Notes: a model not told the origin generated them from the sequence alone. 64,000 nt of DNA from Nitrosomonas eutropha (GCF_900116685.1 NZ_FPBL01000005.1:1-64000), one strand, 5' to 3'; counted from the stretch's first letter, positions 17,188 to 29,106 are shown. Made by a program: numbers and translations.

Positions 17188-18746
17188 GCACTTCGTCCAG
17201 CTTTGGATCAGATGAAACTTATCTCGCTTGCTTGCTGGATCGGCTGAGCGTCAAGATACAGCGTCTGGTGGCAGACAGCCGGAAACTGAAATCGGGCGAT
17301 ACCTTCCTGGCTTGTGCTGGCGAACAGCATGATGCACGCAACGATATTCCACAAGCAATTGCATTGGGCGTCAATGCAATTATCTGGGAAAAACAGGGGT
17401 TTTCCTGGAAACCGGAGTGGAAGATACCCAATCTGGGTATCACCAGATTACGCCATGAGGCCGGAAAAATTGCCAGCCAGGTGTACGGCCATCCATCCAG
17501 ACATTTACGGTTGGTTGGAATCACGGGCACCAACGGAAAAACCACGTGCAGCCACTGGTATGCTCAGGCCATGATGGCACTGGGGGAAAAGACAGCCATC
17601 ATCGGCACGCTGGGACATGGCTTCCCGAGAGCGTTGAATCATGCCAACCACACAACGCCGGATGCAGTATATCTGCAGCAGCTGATGGCCGGCTATTTAC
17701 AGCAAGGCGCTCGCTCCCTGGTGATGGAAGCCTCTTCGCATGGTCTTTCTCAAGACAGGTTGACCGGCTCAGAATTTTCGATTGCCGTACTGACCAATCT
17801 GACGCGTGACCATCTGGATTATCACGGCAGCATGGATGCCTATGCCGCTGCCAAGGCAAAACTCTTTTTCTGGGAAGGGCTGCAACACGCTGTTCTTAAT
17901 CTGGACGAAGTACTGGGCGTGGAACTATTACAACAGCTGGCCTGGAAAGATGTGTCAATCCTGGGTTACGGTTTCAGGCAACCTGATCCATCAACCCGTA
18001 CAACCGGTAACCAAAAAATACTCTATGGAAGCAACCTGCGATTTACTACACAGCATATTGGCTTCGATGTTGAATTTTGTAATCGACACGCCAGTCTGCA
18101 ATGTAATGTAACCGGTCGTTATAACGCATATAACCTGTTGGCTGTACTAGCCACTTTACTCGCCAGTAATGTTGATCTTGATGATGCAATAACTGCCTTG
18201 CAACAAGTGCAACCAGTTCCAGGGCGAATGGAAAAACTGGGAGGAGGCGATCAGCCCATCGTAATCGTTGATTATGCGCATACACCCGATGCATTAAGCG
18301 AAGTATTAACCGGCTTGCGCGAAACACTGGCTGGCACGCGCATGAAAAAACGGATACGGAAAAACCAGGCAAAACTGGTTTGTGTGATTGGTTGTGGGGG
18401 AGATAGAGATCGCGGCAAGCGCCCGTTGATCGGAGAGATTGCTTCACACCTGGCTGATGAAGTCATCATTACCAGCGATAATCCGCGCAATGAAAATCCG
18501 GCAGATATTATCAATGAAATCATGCTTGGAGCCAGTGGCAAGCACTGCACGGCTGAAGCGGATCGCACTGCAGCCATTTACCGGGCCATTCATGGGGCGC
18601 GCAAGGGCGATATTGTATTGATCGCCGGCAAAGGTGCAGAAACTCATCAGGAAGTACAAGGAAAAAAATATCCATTCGATGATCGCGAGGTAGTGCGACA
18701 GGTGTTGCATGACCTGGCTGGCCCGAAATTGCAGGTACAGGGATGA
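17184..18746 (+). CDS. murE: UDP-MurNAc-tripeptide synthetase MurE
   Basis: Adds meso-diaminopimelate to UDP-MurNAc-L-Ala-D-Glu in the cytoplasm. The 520-residue protein has the ATP loop GITGTNGKTTCSHW at 112-125, the carbamylated-lysine region and the DNPR motif (SDNPRNENP, aspartate 432) that marks diaminopimelate rather than lysine specificity. dapD and dapC, which lead to this substrate, lie at 40-42 kb in the same window. Overlaps ftsI and murF by 4 bases each. A basic insert (KKRIRKNQAK) near residue 390 is a minor oddity. Confidence 0.97.
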   Translation: MSTSSSFGSDETYLACLLDRLSVKIQRLVADSRKLKSGDTFLACAGEQHDARNDIPQAIALGVNAIIWEKQGFSWKPEWKIPNLGITRLRHEAGKIASQVYGHPSRHLRLVGITGTNGKTTCSHWYAQAMMALGEKTAIIGTLGHGFPRALNHANHTTPDAVYLQQLMAGYLQQGARSLVMEASSHGLSQDRLTGSEFSIAVLTNLTRDHLDYHGSMDAYAAAKAKLFFWEGLQHAVLNLDEVLGVELLQQLAWKDVSILGYGFRQPDPSTRTTGNQKILYGSNLRFTTQHIGFDVEFCNRHASLQCNVTGRYNAYNLLAVLATLLASNVDLDDAITALQQVQPVPGRMEKLGGGDQPIVIVDYAHTPDALSEVLTGLRETLAGTRMKKRIRKNQAKLVCVIGCGGDRDRGKRPLIGEIASHLADEVIITSDNPRNENPADIINEIMLGASGKHCTAEADRTAAIYRAIHGARKGDIVLIAGKGAETHQEVQGKKYPFDDREVVRQVLHDLAGPKLQVQG

Positions 18747-20110
18747 TGAGCGTACAGGAGGCTGCACTGGCTCTGCATACAAATTGGTCTGGTGGCAACC
18801 CGGTATTCACTGGGGTCAGCACAGACAGTCGCACCCTGAAACCAGGTGATCTTTTCATCGCGTTATCCGGCGAGCAGTTTGACGGCCATCGCTTCATTTC
18901 TGCTGTCATCGAAAAAGGTGCCGTTGCCGCAATGGTTTCGACCGATACGGCCATCATCCCGACAACATCTGATTTCGGCTGGATCAAAGTAAACGATACC
19001 CGTCTTGGCTTCGGCCAATTGGCAGCAAACTGGCGTCAGCACTTTACACTTCCGCTGGTTGCCGTGACAGGCAGCAATGGCAAAACCACTGTCAAGGAAA
19101 TGATTGCAGCCATTTTCAGACACGAATTCGGATCAGAAAACGTTCTCGCAACAACCGGCAACCTGAATAACGACATTGGTGTTCCGCAAATGCTGTTGCA
19201 GCTCAATACCAGGCATACCTGCGCAGTGATTGAAATGGGCATGAACCACACTGGCGAAATTGCCTATCTCAGCCAACTGGCTGCGCCCACGATTGCCGTC
19301 ATCACCAACGCTGGTACCGCACATATCGAACACCTGGGCACAACCGAAGCGATTGCCTGCGCCAAGGGAGAAATCTTCACAGGACTGGAAGTACAGGGCG
19401 TTGCAGTCATCAACGCGGATGATACTTACGCCCAGCTGTGGCGACAGCTGGCAGGAAGCAGACGAATTCTGGATTTTGGTATAACGAATCCTGCTGCAAT
19501 CAGTGCGCAACAAACCTCCAGCTCATCAGAAGCTGCATGGTTGTTGCAACTACCAGACGACAAAGTTGAAATAACGCTGCAGGTGCCAGGCCGTCACAAT
19601 ATTTACAACGCACTGGCTGCAGCGGCAGCTGCTACGGCCGCCGGTATCAGCACAACCTCCATTGCCGAGGGTCTGCATAATTTCATGGGTACTCCTGGAC
19701 GTTTGCAGAAAAAAGCGGGATTACATCAATCTATTCTGATTGATGACACCTACAATGCCAACCCGGATTCCATGCAGGCAGCACTGAATGTTCTGGCAGA
19801 GATGCCCGGCAAAAAAATCCTAATTTTGGGGGATATGGGGGAACTTGGTACGGATGCTGCAAGATTCCACTATACCATCGGCCAACAGGCTGCAAAAGCT
19901 GGCGTGGATGCGCTACTGGCGCTGGGAGAATTAAGCCAGCAAACCGTTGCAGGGTTTGGCAGTGGGGCACAGCATTTTGCCGATCTGGATACATTGCTGA
20001 AAAAAGCACAAGACTATCTGGGAAAGAATGTTTCTGTTCTGGTCAAAGGCTCGCGATTCATGCGAATGGAGCGTGTGATCGAGCAACTGCAGGATAGATA
20101 TGTTAAGTAG
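18743..20110 (+). CDS. murF: UDP-MurNAc-pentapeptide synthetase MurF
   Basis: Adds D-alanyl-D-alanine to the UDP-MurNAc-tripeptide, completing the soluble precursor. The 455-residue protein has the N-terminal FTGVSTDSRTLKPGDLFIAL motif, the ATP loop [13 protein letters not shown] near 106-118, EMGMNHTGEI near 164-173 and DDTYNANPDSM in the C-terminal domain. The start is an ATGATG with 4 bases of overlap with murE. It works directly with DdlB, encoded later in the cluster. Confidence 0.97.
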   Translation: MMSVQEAALALHTNWSGGNPVFTGVSTDSRTLKPGDLFIALSGEQFDGHRFISAVIEKGAVAAMVSTDTAIIPTTSDFGWIKVNDTRLGFGQLAANWRQHFTLPLVAVTGSNGKTTVKEMIAAIFRHEFGSENVLATTGNLNNDIGVPQMLLQLNTRHTCAVIEMGMNHTGEIAYLSQLAAPTIAVITNAGTAHIEHLGTTEAIACAKGEIFTGLEVQGVAVINADDTYAQLWRQLAGSRRILDFGITNPAAISAQQTSSSSEAAWLLQLPDDKVEITLQVPGRHNIYNALAAAAAATAAGISTTSIAEGLHNFMGTPGRLQKKAGLHQSILIDDTYNANPDSMQAALNVLAEMPGKKILILGDMGELGTDAARFHYTIGQQAAKAGVDALLALGELSQQTVAGFGSGAQHFADLDTLLKKAQDYLGKNVSVLVKGSRFMRMERVIEQLQDRYVK

Positions 20111-20181
20111 GAACACGGGGGATTGTCTAATTAAAACTGTTTTTCATGTCTGCGACCGGACATTGCAACGGGAACCGTAGA

Positions 20182-21267
20182 ATGTTATTGGCGCTTTTTC
20201 AGTGGATTGCGGAAGATATCCGTGCTTTCAATGTATTCAGTTACATCACGTTGCGTACCATGCTGGCAGCGCTGACTGCATTGAGCATCTCCTTTTTGAT
20301 CGGTCCGGCCATGATACGCAGCCTGACTGCGCGTAAAGTTGGCCAGTCCGTGCGTAGTGATGGTCCCCAATCCCATCTGGCAAAAGCAGGCACTCCGACC
20401 ATGGGTGGCGCACTGATTCTGATGGCAGTCATTATTACGACACTGCTGTGGGCAGATCTGAGTAATCGTTATATCTGGCTCGTACTACTAACAACCCTGG
20501 GTTTTGGTGCAATTGGCTGGGTAGATGATTATCGCAAGGTCGTACAACATAATTCCAAAGGACTTCCAGCTTCAGCCAAGTTTTTCTGGCAATCAATTAT
20601 TGCGTTACTGGTCGCAGTGTATCTTGCCATGACGGCTGAACTTCCTCAGCATACTGATATGATCGTGCCATTTTTTAAGGAAATCGCCATTCCATTGGGA
20701 TCATTTCTGTTCATCATTTTGACCTATCTGGTTATCGTTGGCAGCAGTAATGCAGTCAACCTGACGGACGGATTAGATGGCTTGGCCATTATGCCCACTG
20801 TCATGATCAGTGGCGCGCTGGCTATCTTTGCCTATGTTGCCGGCCACGCCATATTTGCCAAATATCTTGGTATCCCACATATTCCCAGTGCAGGTGAACT
20901 GGCCGTTTTCTGTGGTGCGCTGGCTGGCGCCGGACTGGCATTTTTATGGTTTAACGCCAATCCGGCAGAAGTGTTTATGGGCGATGTTGGTGCTCTGGCG
21001 CTAGGAGCGGCATTGGGAGTGATAACAGTCATTGTTCGACAGGAAATAGTACTGGTCATCATGGGAGGGGTGTTCGTCATGGAGGCGTTATCGGTCATGA
21101 TCCAGGTCGCCTCCTTCAAGTTATTCGGGCGGCGTGTTTTCCGCATGGCACCGCTGCATCATCATTACGAGCTCAAGGGATGGAAGGAGAACCAGGTTGT
21201 GGTGAGGTTCTGGATTATTACCATCATTCTGGTGCTGATCGGCTTATCAACACTGAAACTGCGATGA
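20182..21267 (+). CDS. mraY: Phospho-MurNAc-pentapeptide transferase MraY
   Basis: Integral membrane enzyme that moves phospho-MurNAc-pentapeptide to undecaprenyl phosphate, making lipid I. The start at 20182 gives 361 residues and the family opening [13 protein letters not shown] then [11 protein letters not shown]; an earlier ATG at 20146 would add 12 unsupported residues. About ten membrane helices, the cytoplasmic aspartates in DDYRKV, the [13 protein letters not shown] motif and the [13 protein letters not shown] end are all present. The stop overlaps the murD start. Confidence 0.96.
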   Translation: MLLALFQWIAEDIRAFNVFSYITLRTMLAALTALSISFLIGPAMIRSLTARKVGQSVRSDGPQSHLAKAGTPTMGGALILMAVIITTLLWADLSNRYIWLVLLTTLGFGAIGWVDDYRKVVQHNSKGLPASAKFFWQSIIALLVAVYLAMTAELPQHTDMIVPFFKEIAIPLGSFLFIILTYLVIVGSSNAVNLTDGLDGLAIMPTVMISGALAIFAYVAGHAIFAKYLGIPHIPSAGELAVFCGALAGAGLAFLWFNANPAEVFMGDVGALALGAALGVITVIVRQEIVLVIMGGVFVMEALSVMIQVASFKLFGRRVFRMAPLHHHYELKGWKENQVVVRFWIITIILVLIGLSTLKLR

Positions 21268-22676
21268 ATTACGCCGACAAAAATGTGCTGGTTCTGGGTA
21301 TGGGTAAAACCGGTATGTCCATGGTTAAGTGGCTTTCCCGTGCCGGAGCCCGGGTGTCCGTAGCCGATACTCGTGCCACTCCGCCAAATCTTGAACTGTT
21401 GAATCAAATGGTACCGCGTGAAGCCATTTTCTGTGGTCCGTTCAAGGCGGGGCTGCTCAAGGGAATTGATGCAATTGCTATCAGCCCCGGTGTGGCAGTT
21501 GCCGAACCACTGGTACAGGCAGCGTTGCAACTGGGCATGTCAGTCATCGGAGATATCGAGCTATTTGCCATTGCACTTGATCAGCACGCGCCACCAGGCA
21601 CGAAAATTCTGGCGATCACCGGATCCAATGGAAAAACCACTGTTGCCACCATGGTGGGTGAAATGGCAGGGAATACCGGATGGGACGTCGAAGTAGCGGG
21701 TAATATCGGCCTGGCGGCATTAGATGCGCTGATGCAGCGAATGGATACAGGAAAATGGCCGCATTTATGGGTACTTGAACTGTCAAGCTTTCAGTTGGAA
21801 ACTACCAACAGTCTGCATCCCAATGCTGCCGTTGTATTAAACCTCAGCGAAGATCATCTGGATCGCTACCGCACTATCGAGGAATACGCAGCTGCAAAAG
21901 CAAAGATATTTCCCGATCCACACAACAGCTGCGTACAGGTACTCAATCGGGATGACACTCGGGTATACGCCATGGCCCGCGAAAACAACAAACAATTAAC
22001 TTTCGGTTTGTCTGCACCGGCATTTGACGATGAATTCGGCGTGCTACCCAGCGGATCGGATTTGTGGCTGGCACAAGGCACCACCCGCTTGATGAAAGTC
22101 AGCGAACTTGCTGTCGCAGGATTACATAACGCGGCCAACGCACTAGCAGCACTGGCATTATGCCGGGCGATTGATCTGCCTTTTGAACCGTTGTTGCATG
22201 CCTTGCACATCTTCAGGGGATTGCCGCATCGCATGCAGAAAATTGCCGAGTTCAATGGCGTGACTTTTTATGATGATTCCAAAAGCACCAACGTGGGTTC
22301 CGCCGTTGCCGCACTGAATGGTTTCCGTAAAAACGTGATTCTGATTGCAGGCGGAGATGGCAAAGGGCAGGATTTTTCACCTCTGGAACGGTCTATCAAC
22401 AAACATACACGCAGCATTGTGCTGTTGGGAAGAGATGCTGAGAAAATTTCACAGGCAATCCAGGGCTGCAATGTGCCGGTACATCGCGTGGCAACCATGG
22501 ACGAAGCTGTCCGGGTAAGTTTTTTGCTGGCAGAGCGTGGCGATGTCGTTCTGCTCTCCCCGGCCTGTGCTAGTCTTGATATGTTCAATAACTACATCCA
22601 TCGCGCCGAGGTTTTTACAGCTGCTGTCCAGGGAATCGAACGCAAATTTGTGCTCACGGCACAGACATGTCACTAA
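21264..22676 (+). CDS. murD: UDP-MurNAc-L-alanine:D-glutamate ligase MurD
   Basis: Adds D-glutamate to UDP-MurNAc-L-alanine. From the ATG at 21264, which overlaps the mraY stop as ATGA, the protein is 470 residues and opens [20 protein letters not shown]. Motifs: ATP loop [13 protein letters not shown] near 119-131, LELSSFQLE near 170, [10 protein letters not shown] near 193 and [12 protein letters not shown] near 334. A longer frame from 21180 is not supported. ftsW follows after 4 bases. Confidence 0.96.
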   Translation: MNYADKNVLVLGMGKTGMSMVKWLSRAGARVSVADTRATPPNLELLNQMVPREAIFCGPFKAGLLKGIDAIAISPGVAVAEPLVQAALQLGMSVIGDIELFAIALDQHAPPGTKILAITGSNGKTTVATMVGEMAGNTGWDVEVAGNIGLAALDALMQRMDTGKWPHLWVLELSSFQLETTNSLHPNAAVVLNLSEDHLDRYRTIEEYAAAKAKIFPDPHNSCVQVLNRDDTRVYAMARENNKQLTFGLSAPAFDDEFGVLPSGSDLWLAQGTTRLMKVSELAVAGLHNAANALAALALCRAIDLPFEPLLHALHIFRGLPHRMQKIAEFNGVTFYDDSKSTNVGSAVAALNGFRKNVILIAGGDGKGQDFSPLERSINKHTRSIVLLGRDAEKISQAIQGCNVPVHRVATMDEAVRVSFLLAERGDVVLLSPACASLDMFNNYIHRAEVFTAAVQGIERKFVLTAQTCH

Positions 22677-22680
22677 CCGT

Positions 22681-23841
22681 ATGATAAACCCATCCACTAC
22701 ACATAATCAGCCAATCCAGCCCAAACTGGATCTGCATCTGCTTTCAGCTGTTCTGCTATTGCTGGGCCTGGGGCTAGTCATGGTGTATTCCGCTTCGATT
22801 GCAATTGCCGAATCAAAATATGGTGAGGGCGGTACTTATTATTTTCTTGTCCGGCAAGCTCTTTCCATCTTATTGGGAATATTTGCCGGGATGATCGCTT
22901 TCCAGGTTTCGTTACGCCAGTGGCAAACTTATTCTCACTATCTGCTTGCAGTAGGTATCGTGCTGCTGCTCGTAGTGCTGATCCCGGGTATCGGCCTTGA
23001 AATCAATGGCAGCCGTCGCTGGCTTCCTCTGGTGATATTTAACTTCCAGCCTTCCGAACTGATGAAGTTACTCATTCTGATTTTCACAGCAGATTACGTT
23101 GTACGCAAAACCGCTTACAAAGATCATTTTTTCAAAGGTTTTCTGCCCATTCTTACATTACTGGCTATTGTTTCCCTGCTTTTGCTGATGGAACCGGATC
23201 TGGGGGCTACAGTGATCATAGCTGCCATCGTGCTATCCGTCATGTTCATCAACGGAATGAGCCTAAAAATGTTTCTGGGGCTGTTATGCCTGATACCAAT
23301 TCCGCTAATTCTGCTAATTATATTCGAGCCTTATCGCATGGATCGGATCAACGCTATTTTTGATCCCTGGAATGATCCATTCAACAAAGGCTACCAACTC
23401 ACCCATGCATTGATCGCATTCGGGCTCGGTGAATGGTGGGGAGTGGGGCTTGGAGGCAGTGTAGAAAAATTAAATTATCTGCCCGAGGCCCACACTGATT
23501 TCATGTTTGCGGTACTGGCCGAAGAACTTGGTTTTGCAGGCGTGGCCACTGTTATATCGCTGTTTTTCTTTCTGCTGATCCGCACATTCAGAATCGGCCG
23601 TGCGGCAGCCACCCTGGGAGATCAATTTGGGGCACTGGTCGCGCAGGGTATCGGGGTCTGGCTGGGTTTTCAGGCTTTCATTAATATGGGTGTCAATATG
23701 GGCCTGATCCCTACCAAAGGCTTGACATTGCCATTCATGAGCTATGGCGGCAGCAGTATCGTTATCAACAGTATTGCAATTGCCATATTGCTGCGGATTG
23801 ATTGGGAAAACCGACAAAAACGCAGAGGACTGGCTGTATGA
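22681..23841 (+). CDS. ftsW: Septal peptidoglycan polymerase FtsW
   Basis: SEDS-family glycosyltransferase that polymerises lipid II at the septum with FtsI. The ATG at 22681 gives 386 residues. About ten membrane helices are visible. Family signatures are GLGLVMVYSAS near the first helix, GSRRWLPLVIFNFQPSELMK near 105-124, the catalytic-loop aspartate in EAHTDFMFAVLAEE and the closing GLTLPFMSYGGSS. A frame starting at 22537 would lie inside murD and is not used. Confidence 0.96.
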   Translation: MINPSTTHNQPIQPKLDLHLLSAVLLLLGLGLVMVYSASIAIAESKYGEGGTYYFLVRQALSILLGIFAGMIAFQVSLRQWQTYSHYLLAVGIVLLLVVLIPGIGLEINGSRRWLPLVIFNFQPSELMKLLILIFTADYVVRKTAYKDHFFKGFLPILTLLAIVSLLLLMEPDLGATVIIAAIVLSVMFINGMSLKMFLGLLCLIPIPLILLIIFEPYRMDRINAIFDPWNDPFNKGYQLTHALIAFGLGEWWGVGLGGSVEKLNYLPEAHTDFMFAVLAEELGFAGVATVISLFFFLLIRTFRIGRAAATLGDQFGALVAQGIGVWLGFQAFINMGVNMGLIPTKGLTLPFMSYGGSSIVINSIAIAILLRIDWENRQKRRGLAV

Positions 23842-23893
23842 ATAAACACCTGCAATCTGGTTCATGGCATACACCACATGTGGAGTTCACAGC

Positions 23894-24979
23894 TTGTCCC
23901 GCACAATCATGATTATGGCGGGGGGAACCGGCGGACATGTATTTCCCGGGCTTGCGGTAGCTCGTGCCATGCAGGCTGAGGGCTGGCGAGTCATCTGGCT
24001 GGGTACTCGTAATGGCATGGAGGCCACACTGGTACCACAACATGGTTTTACTATTGAACTGATCAATTTTTCCGGGCTGCGCGGCAAAAAACTGGTCAGC
24101 TATTTGTTGCTCCCCTGGAGATTGGCAAAAGCCTGCTGGCAAAGTTTCCGCATCTTGCGTCGCCAACGCCCGCAAGTTGTACTCGGGATGGGGGGTTATC
24201 CGGCGCTTCCTGGAGGAATAATGGCTGTTTTGTCTGGCAAGCCACTGCTGATTCATGAGCAAAACAGAATCGCAGGACTAACCAACAAAATACTGGCAAA
24301 AATTGCCAGCCGTATCCTGTTGGCATTTCCCGGCACCATTACGGACCAGGCAGACAAGATTCAGGTTACTGGCAATCCGGTACGAGCAGAGATCGCACAG
24401 CTCCCGTCACCGGAAGTACGTTACGCAAAACGGACAGGCAAGCTGAACATCCTGGTGGTGGGTGGCAGCCTTGGTGCACAGGCATTGAATACCGTGCTGC
24501 CGCAGGCTTTGAGCATGATTCCTGGAAATCAACGGCCATTTGTTACCCACCAGTCCGGAAAAGTTCATCTGGCTACGCTGCAACAGGCTTACGTTGAGCA
24601 TGGTGTCACAGGTAATTTGGTCGCATTCATTGAGAATATGGCCGTGCATTACCAGAATTGTGATCTGGTAATCTGTCGCGCCGGCGCACTGACGATCGCC
24701 GAACTGGCTGCTGCAGGGGTAGCCAGTATTCTGGTGCCCTACCCTTACGCAGTGGATGATCATCAGACGGCTAATGCGCGATTTCTGAGTGAACACAATG
24801 CGGCTGTTTTATGGCCTCAATCCGAACTGACCGCAAACTCACTTGCACAATGGCTGATGACTTGTACACGCATACAACTGCAAACAATGGCAACCAATGC
24901 ACGCACACTGGCCATGCCTGAAGCTGCACAAAGAGTAGTCAAAGTTTGTCAACAACTTATTGATGAGACAAACCCATGA
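23894..24979 (+). CDS. murG: UDP-GlcNAc:lipid I GlcNAc transferase MurG
   Basis: Peripheral inner-membrane GT-B enzyme that makes lipid II. I chose the TTG at 23894: it gives [20 protein letters not shown], the standard MurG opening, and has GGAG eight bases upstream. An ATG at 23864 would add ten residues not found in relatives. Motifs: the first glycine loop [20 protein letters not shown] near residue 98, and the C-terminal donor site [19 protein letters not shown] segment ([15 protein letters not shown]). The stop overlaps murC by 4 bases. Confidence 0.94.
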   Translation: MSRTIMIMAGGTGGHVFPGLAVARAMQAEGWRVIWLGTRNGMEATLVPQHGFTIELINFSGLRGKKLVSYLLLPWRLAKACWQSFRILRRQRPQVVLGMGGYPALPGGIMAVLSGKPLLIHEQNRIAGLTNKILAKIASRILLAFPGTITDQADKIQVTGNPVRAEIAQLPSPEVRYAKRTGKLNILVVGGSLGAQALNTVLPQALSMIPGNQRPFVTHQSGKVHLATLQQAYVEHGVTGNLVAFIENMAVHYQNCDLVICRAGALTIAELAAAGVASILVPYPYAVDDHQTANARFLSEHNAAVLWPQSELTANSLAQWLMTCTRIQLQTMATNARTLAMPEAAQRVVKVCQQLIDETNP

Positions 24980-26397
24980 AACATAAAATCAAACGCATTC
25001 ATTTTGTAGGGATTGGTGGCTCGGGAATGGGCGGAATTGCTGAGGTGCTGATCAACCAGGGCTTCCAGATCAGCGGCTCGGATCTGAATGGCAATTCAAC
25101 CACCAGACGCCTGCAATGCCTGGGTGCTGTCATTCATCACACCCATGCGGCTGAAAACATCCAGTCTGCGGATGCCGTCGTCATTTCAACTGCTATCCAG
25201 CCGGATAACCCGGAAGTTATTGCAGCACGTGAACGCCGTATACCCGTGGTACCTCGGGCTATGATGCTGGCTGAGTTGTTACGCCTGCACCAGGGCATTG
25301 CAATCGCAGGCACTCACGGTAAAACCACCACCACAAGTCTGGTTGCCAGTATTCTGGCGGAAGCAGGCCAAGATCCAACGTTTGTAATAGGTGGCAGACT
25401 TAAAACAGTCGATAGTCACGCCAGGCTGGGCAAAGGAGAATTCATTGTGGTTGAGGCGGATGAATCCGACGCTTCGTTCCTCTATCTGCAACCAGTGCTG
25501 ACCGTGGTGACCAATATCGATGCAGATCACATGAGCACTTACGAGCATGATTTCAACCGGCTCAAACAGACTTTTGTCGAATTCATTGAACACCTGCCTT
25601 TTTATGGCATGGCGGTACTTTGTGCAGATGATCCACATGTGCGCGCCATCATACCGATGATTTCCAAGCAAGTAACCACGTATGGCATTACATCTGAAAA
25701 TGCACAAATACGTGCTACCGATATTCGCCACGATCAATGCAAGATGCATTTCTGTGCCCATATTGGCGTCAATGGCTCGGCACGAACGCTGGACATCACA
25801 TTAAATCTGCCAGGTAAACACAATGTTCTGAATGCGTTGGCAGCCATTGCGGTTGGCAACGAACTGAATGTACCGGATGAAGCAATGGTAAAAGCACTGG
25901 CAACCTTTGGCGGAGTCGATAGAAGATTTCAGCAGTATGGTGAGATACGCCTGCCGGATCGAAGATCTTTTACCCTCATTGATGATTATGGCCATCATCC
26001 GGCTGAAATCGCTGTCACGATAGCAGCTGCCCGCAACGCTTTTCCCGATCGCCGCCTGGTTCTGGTGTTTCAACCACATCGCTACAGTCGTACACGAGAT
26101 TTATTCGAGGATTTTGTCCGGGTGTTATCCAGCGCGGATGCACTGTTGCTGACTGAAATATATTCAGCCGGGGAAGAATCAATCATTGCTGCCGACAGCA
26201 AATCCCTGGCTCGGGCGATCCGGGTGCAGGGAAAGGTTGAACCTATCTATATTGAGCACATCGACGAGCTGAAATCCGCCGTTCATACCGTTGTACAGGA
26301 GGGTGACGTAGTACTCATTATGGGGGCCGGATCCATTGGAAAAGTCGCACCCGACCTGGCAGAACCAACGATGAAACTGACACTGATAACAGGCTGA
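24976..26397 (+). CDS. murC: UDP-MurNAc:L-alanine ligase MurC
   Basis: Adds L-alanine to UDP-MurNAc, the first amino acid of the stem peptide. The 473-residue protein has [17 protein letters not shown] at the N-terminus, the ATP loop [11 protein letters not shown] near 113-123, [12 protein letters not shown] near 157-168 and [10 protein letters not shown] near 338-347. Overlaps murG by 4 bases; murB begins almost directly after its stop. Confidence 0.97.
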   Translation: MKHKIKRIHFVGIGGSGMGGIAEVLINQGFQISGSDLNGNSTTRRLQCLGAVIHHTHAAENIQSADAVVISTAIQPDNPEVIAARERRIPVVPRAMMLAELLRLHQGIAIAGTHGKTTTTSLVASILAEAGQDPTFVIGGRLKTVDSHARLGKGEFIVVEADESDASFLYLQPVLTVVTNIDADHMSTYEHDFNRLKQTFVEFIEHLPFYGMAVLCADDPHVRAIIPMISKQVTTYGITSENAQIRATDIRHDQCKMHFCAHIGVNGSARTLDITLNLPGKHNVLNALAAIAVGNELNVPDEAMVKALATFGGVDRRFQQYGEIRLPDRRSFTLIDDYGHHPAEIAVTIAAARNAFPDRRLVLVFQPHRYSRTRDLFEDFVRVLSSADALLLTEIYSAGEESIIAADSKSLARAIRVQGKVEPIYIEHIDELKSAVHTVVQEGDVVLIMGAGSIGKVAPDLAEPTMKLTLITG

Positions 26398-26406
26398 TTG
26401 AAAAAT

Positions 26407-27405
26407 ATGCAGACAGAAGCCCGACTGCCAGTCGATATAAATGTTCCGAGCTTGCAACCCCCTACGCCCGGTATCGACACACGTCTGCTACGCAGCGAAT
26501 TACGTCAGCATGAACCCATGAAGCAGCATGTTTCCTGGCGCGCCGGTGGACACGCTGCCTGTTTTTACCAACCGGCAGATCTGGAAGATTTGGTTGTATT
26601 TTTACGCCTCTGGCCGAAAGACGAACCTGTCGTGATGATTGGCCTTGGCAGCAATTTGCTGGTTCGGGATGGTGGATTACCGGGAGTAATCATTGCATTG
26701 CATGCAAAACTTAACGATCTGCTACTGGTTGAACAAGATAAGGATAGTGGCCTGATTTATGTCGGAGCGGGGGTACCCTGCGCCAAGCTGGCCAGGTTTG
26801 CTTCATTACATAACCTGGCCGGTGCAGAATTTCTGGCCGGTATTCCCGGTACGGTCGGCGGCGCACTGGCGATGAATGCAGGGTGTTACGGCTCTGAAAC
26901 ATGGGAACGGGTAGAGCGGGTCAAAACCATTGATCGCGACGGTACATTGCATGAGCGAACACCTGGGGATTACCGTATCGGCTACCGTCAGGTCGAATTA
27001 CATGAGGCCATGCCGCCCGATACGTCTTGCGGCTGGTTTGTCGGCGGCTGGTTCAGACTTCGTCCTGGTCAGCAGGAATCTTCCCGTCAGGCGGTCAAAG
27101 CGTTACTTGGCACACGTATCAAAACGCAACCCTTGGGATTTCCCAGCGCAGGATCGGTTTTTCGCAATCCGCCAGGAGATTACGCCGCCCGGTTAGTTGA
27201 ACAATGTGATCTGAAGGGGTTCCGTATCGGTGATGCCATGATTTCTACGTTACATGCCAATTTTATTATTAACTGTGGACACGCTACTGCTACCGAAATC
27301 GAAACAGTGATTAATACTGCGCAGGCTATCGTTTACAAGAAAACTGGAATCAGGCTAGTCACGGAAGTACGCATTATCGGGCAACACAAAGGAAATGAAC
27401 CGTGA
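26407..27405 (+). CDS. murB: UDP-N-acetylenolpyruvoylglucosamine reductase MurB
   Basis: FAD enzyme that reduces UDP-GlcNAc-enolpyruvate to UDP-MurNAc with NADPH. The ATG at 26407 gives 332 residues; a TTG at 26398 adds three more and cannot be excluded. After about 40 leader residues the family sequence begins ([16 protein letters not shown]). The FAD-binding [15 protein letters not shown] is followed by [21 protein letters not shown], and the catalytic serine is in [10 protein letters not shown]. No clear ribosome binding site, consistent with coupling to murC. Confidence 0.94.
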   Translation: MQTEARLPVDINVPSLQPPTPGIDTRLLRSELRQHEPMKQHVSWRAGGHAACFYQPADLEDLVVFLRLWPKDEPVVMIGLGSNLLVRDGGLPGVIIALHAKLNDLLLVEQDKDSGLIYVGAGVPCAKLARFASLHNLAGAEFLAGIPGTVGGALAMNAGCYGSETWERVERVKTIDRDGTLHERTPGDYRIGYRQVELHEAMPPDTSCGWFVGGWFRLRPGQQESSRQAVKALLGTRIKTQPLGFPSAGSVFRNPPGDYAARLVEQCDLKGFRIGDAMISTLHANFIINCGHATATEIETVINTAQAIVYKKTGIRLVTEVRIIGQHKGNEP

Positions 27406-28322
27406 ACATTCGCGACCTTGGAAAAGTAGCTGTATTGCTGGGTGGACGTTCCGCTGAACGTGAAATCTCACTTAAAAGTGGCCATGCCGTACTGGCAGCA
27501 CTACAGCGAAGCCAGGTTGATGCGCACGCATTTGATCCGGTCGGGCAGCCTCTGGAAAATCTTTTAAAACAGGGCTTTGACCGGGTATTTATCGCGCTGC
27601 ATGGCCGTTATGGTGAAGATGGCTCTGTCCAGGGGGCGCTGGAGCTGATGGATCTGCCTTATACCGGCAGCGGCATACTCGCCAGCGCACTGGCAATGGA
27701 TAAATGGCGCACAAAAATGATCTGGCAGGCGGCAGGTATCAGCACACCTGACTACGTCATGCTGGATGCTGACAGCAATTTCCAGGAAGTGACTGATAGA
27801 CTGGGATTGCCACTCATCATAAAACCTGCCCGGGAAGGTTCAACTATCGGGTTGAGCAAAGTGGATCACGAACAGGATATGCAATCTGCCTATCAGATTG
27901 CCGCACAACACGATTCACTTGTAATGGCAGAGCAGTTCATTCAAGGAGTTGAGCTGACGGCAGCCATTCTGGATGATATGCCCCTTCCACTGGTACGCAT
28001 CGATGTGACAGAAGGTCTATATGATTATCAGGCTAAATATTTTTCTGAAAGCACACGCTACACTTGTCCAAGCGGGTTGTCGGAAACATTGACAACCCAC
28101 ATCCAGGAACAGGCTTTATATGCTCATCGGATACTGGGATGTACCGGCTGGAGCAGAGTGGATCTGATTCTGGATAAAAATAGACACCCTTTTTTCCTTG
28201 AGGCCAATACTTCACCAGGAATGACTGATCACAGTCTTGTACCGATGGCGGCACAGGCTGCAGGCATTTCCTTTGATGAACTCGTGATACAAATTCTGGA
28301 GTTGAGTTGTGAGCGTGCCTAA
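27402..28322 (+). CDS. ddlB: D-alanine:D-alanine ligase DdlB
   Basis: ATP-grasp enzyme that makes the D-Ala-D-Ala used by MurF. The GTG start at 27402 overlaps the murB stop as GTGA. The 306-residue protein shows [19 protein letters not shown] near 9-27, [15 protein letters not shown] near 66-80, the ATP-grasp lysine in [11 protein letters not shown] and the C-terminal [18 protein letters not shown] with the metal ligands. A gap of 55 bases separates it from ftsQ. Confidence 0.96.
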   Translation: MNIRDLGKVAVLLGGRSAEREISLKSGHAVLAALQRSQVDAHAFDPVGQPLENLLKQGFDRVFIALHGRYGEDGSVQGALELMDLPYTGSGILASALAMDKWRTKMIWQAAGISTPDYVMLDADSNFQEVTDRLGLPLIIKPAREGSTIGLSKVDHEQDMQSAYQIAAQHDSLVMAEQFIQGVELTAAILDDMPLPLVRIDVTEGLYDYQAKYFSESTRYTCPSGLSETLTTHIQEQALYAHRILGCTGWSRVDLILDKNRHPFFLEANTSPGMTDHSLVPMAAQAAGISFDELVIQILELSCERA

Positions 28323-28377
28323 AGACAGAAATCCGGATCAAGGTGATCAAGGCAAATTGATACTGTAACCAGGACAT

Positions 28378-29106
28378 ATGTGGAACGATCATCAATCCTT
28401 GAATCTTCTGGCAAATATACTGCTGACAGGTGTCTTGCTGGCCATGATCTACGCAGTAGGAATCAGGGTACTGGCATTGCCGTTTTTTTCATTACGCGAG
28501 GTTCGGGTAGAGGCGGTGGATAAGAGCCAGACAAGCGATACGCGCCTGGCGCACATCACCCGGGACCAGATTGAACAGGTTATACACAACTCGGCGAATG
28601 GTAATTTCATAATGATCGATCTAAAGATTTTACAAAAAGCTTTCATGGAGCTGCCATGGGTACGTTCAGTTAAAATTTTGCGCGATTGGCCACCTGCATT
28701 GGACATATTACTCGAAGAGCATAAACCGCTTGCATCTTGGGGAGAGGCGGCACTGGTCAATACGAATGGAGAAATATTTCACGCGATAATGGATAATGCG
28801 CGTCTTCCGATGTTTACAGGTCCCGATAAAAGCAATCATTTGATTACACGCCAGTATCATATTTTTAACAAACTGCTGCAGCCGACTGGGTACATGGTCA
28901 CGGAAATCGCCCTGACACCACGGCATGCATGGCACATACGACTGAACACTGGAACCTGGCTTAAACTGGGAAGAAAACAGATGGAACAACGTTTAAAACG
29001 TTATGTGGCAGTTCATACGCAATATAACGAAAGTCTGGATTGGTACGGCAACTCCACTTATGTAGATTTGCGTTATGCCAACGGGTTTGCTGTTCGCATA
29101 CACTGA
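28378..29106 (+). CDS. ftsQ: Cell division protein FtsQ
   Basis: Bitopic divisome protein that scaffolds FtsL and FtsB. The 242 residues have a short cytoplasmic start, a membrane helix (ANILLTGVLLAMIYAVGIRVL), the POTRA domain (about 50-125, with FFSLREVRVEA and ELPWVRSVKILRDWPPALDI) and the beta domain ending in VDLRYANGFAVRIH. The spacing from ddlB leaves room for CAGGA as a ribosome binding site. Between ddlB and ftsA, its standard place. Confidence 0.95.
   Translation: MWNDHQSLNLLANILLTGVLLAMIYAVGIRVLALPFFSLREVRVEAVDKSQTSDTRLAHITRDQIEQVIHNSANGNFIMIDLKILQKAFMELPWVRSVKILRDWPPALDILLEEHKPLASWGEAALVNTNGEIFHAIMDNARLPMFTGPDKSNHLITRQYHIFNKLLQPTGYMVTEIALTPRHAWHIRLNTGTWLKLGRKQMEQRLKRYVAVHTQYNESLDWYGNSTYVDLRYANGFAVRIH

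Noticed and set aside
23838..23863. murG start at the ATGA overlapping the ftsW stop
   Set aside because: That ATG is in another frame and runs to a stop after about 24 codons; the TTG at 23894 has the ribosome binding site and the family N-terminus.
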